DNA from: a bacterium
GTDB lineage: Bacteria; Krumholzibacteriota; Krumholzibacteriia; JACNKJ01
Direction: 5' to 3'
Assembly: GCA_014382085.1 (NCBI GenBank)
Contig: JACNKJ010000104.1
Coordinates: 1 to 5,168, forward strand
DNA: 5,168 nt
Shown: piece after piece, positions 1 through 5,168 of the stretch
Layout: every line of letters starts with the position of its first letter
How positions within the stretch are numbered: the first letter of the stretch is position 1
Notes under the pieces: model-generated
Seen by the model: the letters and a program-made list of their open reading frames with translations, nothing else
Told to the model about the DNA's origin: nothing
The model's database searches: none
Translations under genes and position numbers: made by a program

Positions 1-517
1 AGGCGTAATAGGCTTCGGTACCGAATCCGTATTCTCGACGCGCTTCCCAGCGCAGATCCAGATTGAAATCCTGCCAATTCTGATGCTGCCCCACGTTTTT
101 GTAGTAGGCGTCATCGTGACTTCCGCTGACGCCCGCGAAGACCTCGGCCATCTCGATGGAATTGTCCAGTCGTTTGCCTTCCTGGATCTTGTAGACTGAG
201 TAAGTGCCCCAGACCCCAGCCTCGGCACTCATGAACACCCAGCCGCGTGTGGGCGCGCCCAGATAACGCTGCCCCCAACCGGGAAGAATGGCGCTGCGCC
301 ACAGGGCGGAAATGAGGCCCTTGGAACCCGCCGTGTTCTCCTCGATGCCCAGGCGTCCCTGCGCCTCGGGTCGATCTCGCTCGCCGCGAATGTCATAGCC
401 CACGGAACCGTCGAGTCCGAAGTAGGGCTCGGGGGACCAATCGGCCGGAAGCGCAAGAGCCGATCCCGCTATGATCAGAATGAGGATCGCCAACAGGGTT
501 CGTGTGTGCTCGCCCAT
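1..517 (-). CDS. DUF5683-like exported protein, paralogue of the preceding gene (N-terminal part, cut by window edge)
   Basis: An open frame of 172 codons runs from the ATG at 517 off the window's left edge. The ATG shares one base with the upstream TGA (TGATG), and AAGGA lies 7 nt before it. The protein starts MGEHTRTLLAILILIIAGSA, a signal peptide with likely cleavage after ALA at about 23. A polar linker of about 45 residues follows, then SAILPGWGQRYLG (75-87) and TRGWVFMSAEAGVWG (90-104), the DUF5683-like core. Near the edge comes YYKNVGQHQNWQDFNLDLRW (138-157). Both blocks align with the preceding gene's product: PGMGEYSLG with PGWGQRYLG, and YYENLGKYDWYRW with YYKNVGQHQNWQD. The two are therefore tandem, strongly diverged paralogues. 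The C-terminal end, including the expected 'SxxD' hydrophobic segment, is outside the window. Function unknown; probably an envelope protein. Confidence 0.85.
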   Translation of the reverse strand, partial: MGEHTRTLLAILILIIAGSALALPADWSPEPYFGLDGSVGYDIRGERDRPEAQGRLGIEENTAGSKGLISALWRSAILPGWGQRYLGAPTRGWVFMSAEAGVWGTYSVYKIQEGKRLDNSIEMAEVFAGVSGSHDDAYYKNVGQHQNWQDFNLDLRWEARREYGFGTEAYYA

Positions 518-1266
518 CACCAGTTCCTTGTCATGCCCAGGCGGAAACCGCCCCGGTCCTCTATTTGATAACTCATGCGCCATCCGTCGCGGATGGCCTG
601 ATCGCTACTGCCGTGGTCCAATCGAACCAGAATGATATAGGTGTCCACCAGGGACACCACTCGCGCCAGCAGCATGGCCGTGAGAATGTTGTGCGCGGTA
701 TTGAAGGCATCGTCGCTTGAATTGCGCATCTTGCCGTAAATGTAGCGATGATCGCCCGGCCGCGGATTGAGATGGTCGTCGGCGCAATCATAGTCGTCCC
801 ATCCCCAGCGATACCAGTCGTATTTCCCCAGGTTTTCATAGTAGTGCTGGGGATCCTCATCGTAGGGAGCAAAGTGGGTGTCGAGGTAATGCACCGGGTT
901 TTCATTGTCGTCGTAGGTGATGTGCGATTCGTCGAAAGCCACGGCGGAAGCGCAGAGTTCATCCCAGGCGTCTTCGTGATCCAGCCAATCTTCGCTCCAG
1001 GCCGAACGCCAACGCCCCTCGCTCCAGTGAACATCGGCATAGGCTTCGTACTCATAGCGTCGATCGAATCCCACATTACGATAATGCACCACGCCGTACC
1101 AACCGCCCGCTTCCACGGCCCAGTGGGCATAGGCGCGGGTTTTATATCCCAAGCTGTACTCGCCCATGCCAGGCATGAGCAGCGAGTAAGCTAAAGGCTT
1201 CACGTCGATGGCCGCTATGGGAAGAGCCACGAGAAGAAGCAACAGCAGAGTGAGCAATCGCTTCAT
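517..1266 (-). CDS. Exported DUF5683-like protein with acidic/aromatic insert (unknown function)
   Basis: Complete 249-residue protein of unknown function. It begins with a strong signal peptide (MKRLL followed by a Leu run, likely cleavage after about residue 19). Directly after comes the family motif LLMPGMGEYSLG (29-40), then KTRAYAHWAVEAGGW, resembling the 'PGxGQxYxG' motif of DUF5683-like small envelope proteins known mainly from FCB bacteria. Residues about 71-162 are extremely rich in Asp, Glu, Trp and Tyr. The C-terminal part (about 173-215) is RYIYGKMRNSSDDAFNTAHN, then a hydrophobic stretch with VVSLVDTY, which could be a membrane segment or a buried helix. Its ATG overlaps the protease stop (ATGA) and no good Shine-Dalgarno is seen, so it is probably translated by coupling. 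The next gene encodes a diverged paralogue. Family placement is by motif only; possible roles (envelope scaffold, export accessory) are inference. Confidence 0.85.
   Translation of the reverse strand: MKRLLTLLLLLLVALPIAAIDVKPLAYSLLMPGMGEYSLGYKTRAYAHWAVEAGGWYGVVHYRNVGFDRRYEYEAYADVHWSEGRWRSAWSEDWLDHEDAWDELCASAVAFDESHITYDDNENPVHYLDTHFAPYDEDPQHYYENLGKYDWYRWGWDDYDCADDHLNPRPGDHRYIYGKMRNSSDDAFNTAHNILTAMLLARVVSLVDTYIILVRLDHGSSDQAIRDGWRMSYQIEDRGGFRLGMTRNW
525..529 (-). promoter_or_regulatory. Ribosome binding site of the last gene, inside the end of the preceding gene
   Basis: The minus strand reads AAGGAACTGGTG-ATG: AAGGA sits 7 nt before the ATG at 517, within the last codons of the preceding coding sequence. 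It supports this ATG as the start although the gene overlaps its neighbour's stop codon by one base. Confidence 0.65.
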
Positions 1267-4200
1267 CGCAGCACCGCCACGGACTTGATGAAATTGTACT
1301 GCACTTCGGTATGACGACTCACCTCGGCTCGCAGGAAGTAAACTCCGGGAGCGATATCACCGAGATCCAGTTCAGCCTCGAAGGGCCCCCCGGCGCTAAA
1401 GGCGAAGCTCTCCAGCAGTCGCTGCCCTTCCAAGTCGAAGAGTTCCATCTTCACCACAAGATCGTTCCCGACTCCGGGGTGCTGCAGCTTCAGCCAATCC
1501 TGCGCGGGATTGGGATAGAGCACCCATTCATCCGCTTGGCTCACGCCCTCTTCGGGAAGATAGGGATGGCTGCGCAGCCAGCGCCCATTCCGATCCGCGC
1601 CGCCGCCGGCCAGGCTCCACTCCGCCTCGGCTCCATCGCCCTGACCATCGAAACCCAACAGGAAACCCTTCCAACTGACGGCCCGGAGGGATCCGTTCAC
1701 CGCATAGAGATCGGCCGGCGCTTCGCCTGCCAAGGAGCGCGGCGTACCGAGAATGGGTTCGGCGAATTCATTCACCACCATTAGGTGCCCGCTGCTGCCA
1801 AAGACCAGAAGCTCGCTGCGTCCGTCGCCGGTCATGTCGGCCAATACCGCGGCGCCTCCCACGCGCATGGGTTCATCCAGGTAAAGAAGCTCCGCGGGGC
1901 GCAGGGGCCAATTGCGGTAGAGATTAGCCTCAGGAAAGTACTCGTGCATGCGAGTTCCGAAACGATAGATGCCCCTGGCCGTGGACAGGAACAGCTCGGG
2001 CGCACCATCGCCGTCCATGTCTCCCACCGCGGGACCACCCAAGAGGCTGTCACCATTGAGGGGATACTGGAAGAAGTGTTCCGGGATCGAAGGCGGGGTC
2101 CTGTCGATCAAATCGTCGGATCCCCAAGAGCCCGCATAGCCCGAGCGTTCAATCCAGAAAAGATCGTCGATGTCGTCGCCGTTGCGATCGAGCACGCGAA
2201 TCCAGGCTACGCCCACGCGGCCTTCGGGTAGAGGGCGCTCCAGAACCGGAGCGGAAGCGTCGACGATGTTCTTGATGTAGATCGCATCGTTGATCTGATA
2301 GACGATGTTCGTTTCCCCATCGGCCAGCATAAGGCTGGGTGGGGAGTAGGCCAGCAAGTCTAGGCCGTCTTCAAGCACCCGATATACGTCCACCATCGAG
2401 CCGTCATAGACATTCAAGCCGCCGGCTACATCCAGCCAGACCACTCGCCCTTCAGCGACCAGGGGTCCCGCGAGAATGGGCAGTTCGGTGGCCGTGGCGT
2501 TCAGAGCTTCCAGTCCTGCGCCACCTTCGTCGTATCCCAGCTCGTAGAATCCACCTGAAACGAAGATGAACCAGGAGTCCTTGCCCTCGCGGAAAGCCTC
2601 GGCGCGGGCCGTGGTCAGGGCTAAACCCGCCATGGACACCAGTGGCGTTTGAACCGGTGAACTCGCGTCCAGGCCCCCTAGAATTGCGTAGGATGCCAAG
2701 CTGCTGTCAGGCTCCAGGCTGGCCATGAGATAAGCCAGACCCTCATCGCCCAAGGGAATAAGGCTATTGGCGGATCCGAAGAGATCCAGGCTCTCCTCCA
2801 GAAGCGCGCGGTCGTCCCGCGGAAAACCTTCTGCGGGGCCAGCCAAGACCGCGTGGAAGGCGATGGTGGAATCCACGGCGTAGTCATCGTTCAGATAGTC
2901 ACTGGTTTCCAAGGCGGTCAATTCGAAACCGGAAGGGCTTTTGTCCTTCAGGCGCGTGCTGGGCACGGTCTCATGGCGCCATTCGGTCACGTGACCCGTG
3001 TAGAAGGGATCGTATTCACTGCCCCGCCAATCGAAGGAATAGGGATTGCCCAGATCGGCCAGTCCATCGGCCTCGGTGAGCCAGAAGTGCCAGTCCCCGT
3101 CCATATTCACGACGTTAAAATCCATGAGGGTCTGGAGATTCCGCTCGTCCACATGCCAGGCGAGAAGCCCCGACTGGGGTATGAGCAGATCGTACATGCC
3201 GATGTTCTCTTCGCTATCCCAATCGGCCACGTATTGGAGCACGCCGGTGTCGTCGTCTTGCTCCAGATAGTAGAGATCCTCCGTGAGCAATTCCTGCCGG
3301 TTTTCAAGAAGGAAGTACTCCGAGTCGCTGAGATCCACGCGCAGAGCCTTCATGCCGGGCTCCTGCAGGGCACTGGCGGTGAGGGTGTAATCACCCTCGC
3401 CTCCGCCCATGCGAACCAGACTGCCTTCCTCTTCGCTGATCCAACCCAGGTATTCCTTATGCCAGATGGCCAGGCTTCCGGGAAGGCCGCCGTAGATGCC
3501 ATAGTCGGCGACTTCGTCTCCATCCAGGTCGATGCTCACCGTCAGCTGATGGCCGCTGTCCATGAGATCCCAATACCCCACCACCGGCCAGAAGTAGTAA
3601 GTATTGTAGGTGTCCACCGTACCCAGCTGATGGGTGAATTCGTGGGCCGTAACCGCGTTGAGCGCGCCCAGTGCGTCGCCCTCGACCACATCCTGGATGG
3701 TGGTTTCCGGTAGTAGCAACACCGACTCCAAGAGGAAATCACCGGCGTCTACAGGATGGGGCCCATCGGGATCGCCGAAGAAAATGTTGAAGCTGGGCAG
3801 ATCGTTGGGACTGTCCTGGGCGATATCGTTCTGCAGATCGCTGCCCGCGTGGAAGATCATCACATGGTCGTAATCGGCAAAGCGCGGACCTGTGGGATCG
3901 AGTTGCAATTGCGCATCGATGGTGTCCAGGCCCTCGCGCATGAAAGCTTCGAGCAATTCCAGAGTCCAGTTCTCACCTTCGCCCGGACCGTAGTCCGCGA
4001 TGTCGCTCATACGGAAGGGCTCTTCCTCGGCGGGCAAGATGTCCCACCGGATTTCGACCTTACCGTAGCTCTGCCAGCCTATGTACTCGGCCAGAGCATT
4101 CATGTGCGCGTCGAAGTAAGCGCGATCGTGAGGCGGCGGATCCACCCGGAGTTTCCACTCGGGGATCGAGTCGGCGGCTTCCATGAACCCGCCATCTGCC

Positions 4201-4514
4201 GGAATAGTGGTCAGGTGGGGATCGCGATTCTCATGGAATGCCAGGCGGCAAACCATGATGCGCAGTGGACCTTCCCGCCCGGCCACAGCCTGATTCGACT
4301 CCAAGCTCGGGGGATGCACGTGGGGCGGTCCCAATAATTCGCGGACCGCCTGCCACTTTTCTGCACGATCCTCCTGCACAGGGGATCGATCGCCCCCATC
4401 CACGGGAATCAGGCGCTTGGCGTCGGCGAACCCCGCGACCAAAAGCGCGAATACTGCGAGGCGGACGGCATACGCTGCCGCCCGCCTGGAAATACTGGGG
4501 AAAGTCCAGGCCAT
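1263..4514 (-). CDS. Secreted M6-like (immune inhibitor A-type) zinc metalloprotease with T9SS type A sorting domain
   Basis: Complete 1083-residue protein; the ATG at 4514 has an AGGAG 6 nt upstream and opens a signal peptide (RR at 10-11, hydrophobic 12-30, likely cleavage after ADA near 32). A short pro-region (about 33-80) precedes the protease domain (about 83-360). The domain carries HEFTHQLGTVD at 291-301: by M6 family rules H291, H295 and D301 bind zinc and E292 is the catalytic base. WDLMDSG at 315-321 is the M6 met-turn, and WHKEYLGW (351-358), YFLLENRQ (400-407) and LAWHVDE (451-457) are further M6-like wording. An Asp-rich loop (329-337) looks calcium-binding. Residues about 560-770 are Gly- and beta-rich, possibly a propeller; FG-GAP/VCBS-like units with DxDGDG-type loops follow at about 775-909. 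The last 88 residues are a T9SS sorting domain. Predicted role: surface-bound or released endopeptidase; substrate unknown. Only one cysteine (C89) was seen. It follows the PorV-like gene and overlaps the next gene by 4 nt (ATGA). Confidence 0.93.
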   Translation of the reverse strand: MAWTFPSISRRAAAYAVRLAVFALLVAGFADAKRLIPVDGGDRSPVQEDRAEKWQAVRELLGPPHVHPPSLESNQAVAGREGPLRIMVCRLAFHENRDPHLTTIPADGGFMEAADSIPEWKLRVDPPPHDRAYFDAHMNALAEYIGWQSYGKVEIRWDILPAEEEPFRMSDIADYGPGEGENWTLELLEAFMREGLDTIDAQLQLDPTGPRFADYDHVMIFHAGSDLQNDIAQDSPNDLPSFNIFFGDPDGPHPVDAGDFLLESVLLLPETTIQDVVEGDALGALNAVTAHEFTHQLGTVDTYNTYYFWPVVGYWDLMDSGHQLTVSIDLDGDEVADYGIYGGLPGSLAIWHKEYLGWISEEEGSLVRMGGGEGDYTLTASALQEPGMKALRVDLSDSEYFLLENRQELLTEDLYYLEQDDDTGVLQYVADWDSEENIGMYDLLIPQSGLLAWHVDERNLQTLMDFNVVNMDGDWHFWLTEADGLADLGNPYSFDWRGSEYDPFYTGHVTEWRHETVPSTRLKDKSPSGFELTALETSDYLNDDYAVDSTIAFHAVLAGPAEGFPRDDRALLEESLDLFGSANSLIPLGDEGLAYLMASLEPDSSLASYAILGGLDASSPVQTPLVSMAGLALTTARAEAFREGKDSWFIFVSGGFYELGYDEGGAGLEALNATATELPILAGPLVAEGRVVWLDVAGGLNVYDGSMVDVYRVLEDGLDLLAYSPPSLMLADGETNIVYQINDAIYIKNIVDASAPVLERPLPEGRVGVAWIRVLDRNGDDIDDLFWIERSGYAGSWGSDDLIDRTPPSIPEHFFQYPLNGDSLLGGPAVGDMDGDGAPELFLSTARGIYRFGTRMHEYFPEANLYRNWPLRPAELLYLDEPMRVGGAAVLADMTGDGRSELLVFGSSGHLMVVNEFAEPILGTPRSLAGEAPADLYAVNGSLRAVSWKGFLLGFDGQGDGAEAEWSLAGGGADRNGRWLRSHPYLPEEGVSQADEWVLYPNPAQDWLKLQHPGVGNDLVVKMELFDLEGQRLLESFAFSAGGPFEAELDLGDIAPGVYFLRAEVSRHTEVQYNFIKSVAVLR
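1266..1529 (-). other. T9SS type A C-terminal sorting domain of the protease
   Basis: The final 88 residues (996-1083) start with DEWVLYPNPAQDWLKL, the typical YPNP opening. A strand with MELFDLEGQRLLE (1023-1035) follows, then LDLGDIAPGVYFLRAEV (1049-1065) and a short basic tail NFIKSVAVLR. Order and spacing fit the Ig-like type A sorting domain, which directs export across the outer membrane by T9SS and is normally removed by the PorU sortase on surface anchoring. The last strand (IKSVAVLR) is a slight variant of the usual Lys-rich end. Confidence 0.87.
1788..2192 (-). other. FG-GAP/VCBS-like repeat region in the protease
   Basis: Residues about 775-909 of the protease contain three related units: LDRNGDDIDDLFWI (775-788), GDMDGDGAPELFLST (831-845) and ADMTGDGRSELLVFGSSG (892-909). 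Each has the D-x-[DNT]-G-D-x-x-x-[DE]-L-hydrophobic pattern of calcium-binding FG-GAP/VCBS blades. Such repeats form integrin-alpha-like propellers, often used for adhesion or substrate contact. The number of blades is uncertain because the preceding 200 residues may hold more degenerate ones. Confidence 0.72.
3612..3644 (-). other. M6 metalloprotease zinc-binding active-site motif (HExxHxLGxxD)
   Basis: This encodes residues 291-301 of the protease, HEFTHQLGTVD. The pattern matches the M6 metzincin-like motif, in which an Asp replaces the third His as zinc ligand. All ligands and the catalytic Glu are present, so the enzyme looks active. The met-turn follows 14 residues later (WDLMDSG), at a plausible distance. 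Confidence 0.92.
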
Positions 4515-4520
4515 CGTTTT

Positions 4521-4525
4521 CTCCT
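4521..4525 (-). promoter_or_regulatory. Ribosome binding site of the metalloprotease gene, fused to the upstream stop codon
   Basis: The minus strand reads TAGGAGAAAACG-ATG. The AGGAG lies 6 nt before the ATG at 4514, and its first two bases are the last two of the TAG stop of the PorV-like gene. This supports the chosen start and suggests coupled translation of the two genes. Confidence 0.82.
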
Positions 4526-5168
4526 AAAAACCGAGCTCCAGGGAGAAGCGGTGGACTCTGTCCAATTCGGAGGCCTGGGGGATGTTCGCATAATCCACGA
4601 ATAGGTCCCGGCCCTCGCCCGCACTCACCTGGAAGCCCACGCCGAAGGACCAATCCTGGATATCCCCATCGGGGTCTTCCACACGGCCCATGCGAAGAGC
4701 GAAGATGTTGGCATACTGGAACTCCACGCCGCCGTTGTAGATCGTCGGTCCTCCCGTGACGATCATCTTGCTGTAGTCGGCGGTGAGAAGCACATGGCCT
4801 AGGTTATCGGGCAGGTAGTAAGTGTAGGCGCCGCCCAGCTTCACGTGGCGCGGCATGGGGTCTGACTGCTCGTTGTTCACGAAGCTGATGTTGGGACCGA
4901 TGTTGTTCACCACGGCTCCGAGCTGAATGCTACCGATGCGCTGAAGAATACCGAAGTCCACACCCATGGACGAACCGGCGCCCTTACCTTCGAAATCCAG
5001 AATGACGCGTTCGGGAGCCAGATCAACTCGGGCGTACTTGAGCCCCAGACCAATGGCTGTGTTGTCGGTAATCTGCACCCCATAGGCGATGGAGGGCGAG
5101 AATTCGTAGGAGTAGAATTCATCCAGGGCTTCGGGGGAATCACCCGTGTGGATGCTCTTGCCGTAGGA
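4524..5168 (-). CDS. PorV/PorQ-family outer-membrane beta-barrel protein (C-terminal part, cut by window edge)
   Basis: The reading frame is open to the window edge, so the start lies outside; a GTG at 5078 is internal and not a credible start because coding sequence of the same character continues upstream. The visible 214 residues are alternating beta-strand-like segments with tight turns. Family wording of PorV-like proteins is clear: 'ITDNTAIGLGLKY' (33-45), 'NNIGPNISFVNNEQSDPMPR' (88-107) followed by 'KLGGAYTY', and a C-terminal 'VDYANIP...HRFSLELGF' ending in Phe, as expected of a barrel inserted by the BAM machinery. PorV proteins are usually about 350-400 residues, so roughly 40 % is missing beyond the window. 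In known T9SS, PorV is an outer-membrane FadL-like barrel that binds the sorting domain of cargo proteins and delivers them to PorU. The next gene, 9 nt downstream, encodes just such a cargo. Family assignment is firm; whether this copy is the general PorV or a cargo-dedicated paralogue is unknown. Confidence 0.88.
   Translation of the reverse strand, partial: SYGKSIHTGDSPEALDEFYSYEFSPSIAYGVQITDNTAIGLGLKYARVDLAPERVILDFEGKGAGSSMGVDFGILQRIGSIQLGAVVNNIGPNISFVNNEQSDPMPRHVKLGGAYTYYLPDNLGHVLLTADYSKMIVTGGPTIYNGGVEFQYANIFALRMGRVEDPDGDIQDWSFGVGFQVSAGEGRDLFVDYANIPQASELDRVHRFSLELGF

Noticed and set aside
748..1194. Plus-strand open frame of 148 codons rich in Val and Ile
   Set aside because: The hydrophobic composition looks like a membrane protein, but it arises as the antisense of Asp- and Tyr-rich codons (GAC/GAT to GTC/ATC) of the real gene.
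2853..3713. Long antisense open frame (286 codons) on the plus strand inside the protease gene
   Set aside because: It lies wholly opposite a coding region proven by M6 motifs. Its product shows no recognisable domain, signal peptide or sensible composition, and antisense open frames are common opposite GC-rich genes with this codon use.
4245..4250. Single cysteine C89 of the protease as a possible cysteine switch for zymogen control
   Set aside because: The codon falls in LRIMVCRLAF, which looks like the first beta-strand of the catalytic domain rather than a pro-peptide loop, and no PRCGxPD-like context is present.
3756..4337. Antisense open frame of 193 codons on the plus strand
   Set aside because: It is opposite the N-terminal protease region and has no motif. 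It is a shadow of the minus-strand gene.
4231..4759. Open frames on both strands (minus 4231-4653, plus 4265-4759) spanning the junction of the barrel and protease genes
   Set aside because: Both translate to Pro/Arg/Gly-rich low-complexity sequence, and both overlap two well-supported genes with a good ribosome binding site between them.
4524..5078. Complete 184-residue barrel gene starting at GTG 5078
   Set aside because: The same frame stays open to the window edge with barrel-like sequence (EFSPSIAYG just before the GTG), and PorV-type proteins are much longer. The gene is cut by the window, not short.

Overview
The whole window is one strand of tightly packed coding sequence. All genes read on the minus strand, so the story runs from position 5168 down to 1. 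Four genes are visible: two complete and one cut by each window edge. Composition is moderately GC-rich (roughly 55-60 % by eye). Two markers of the type IX secretion system (T9SS) occur together, a PorV-like outer-membrane barrel and a secreted protein with a type A C-terminal sorting domain. This points to the Fibrobacteres-Chlorobi-Bacteroidetes (FCB) superphylum. The GC level and wording of the proteins suggest one of its deeper, mostly uncultured phyla rather than a typical Bacteroidetes, but the phylum cannot be fixed from this window.

Layout in transcription order: (1) 5168-4524, C-terminal 214 residues of a PorV/PorQ-family outer-membrane beta-barrel; (2) 4514-1263, a complete 1083-residue secreted M6-like (immune inhibitor A-like) zinc metalloprotease with signal peptide, HExxHxLGxxD catalytic motif, FG-GAP/VCBS-like repeats and a T9SS sorting domain; (3) 1266-517, a complete 249-residue exported protein of a DUF5683-like family with an unusual acidic and aromatic insert; (4) 517-1, the N-terminal 172 residues of a second, diverged member of the same family. 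Gaps are 9 nt, then a 4-nt ATGA overlap, then a 1-nt TGATG overlap, so the genes look like one translationally coupled operon. No promoter, terminator, RNA gene, mobile element or repeat array is visible, and no stretch longer than 9 nt lacks a gene.

Working together (inference): in known T9SS, PorV binds sorting domains of cargo at the outer membrane and passes them to the PorU sortase. Here a PorV-like barrel directly precedes a sorting-domain protease, so it may be a dedicated carrier or anchor for it. The two paralogous small envelope proteins that follow have no known function; their coupling to the protease gene suggests they belong to the same export or surface-display process.
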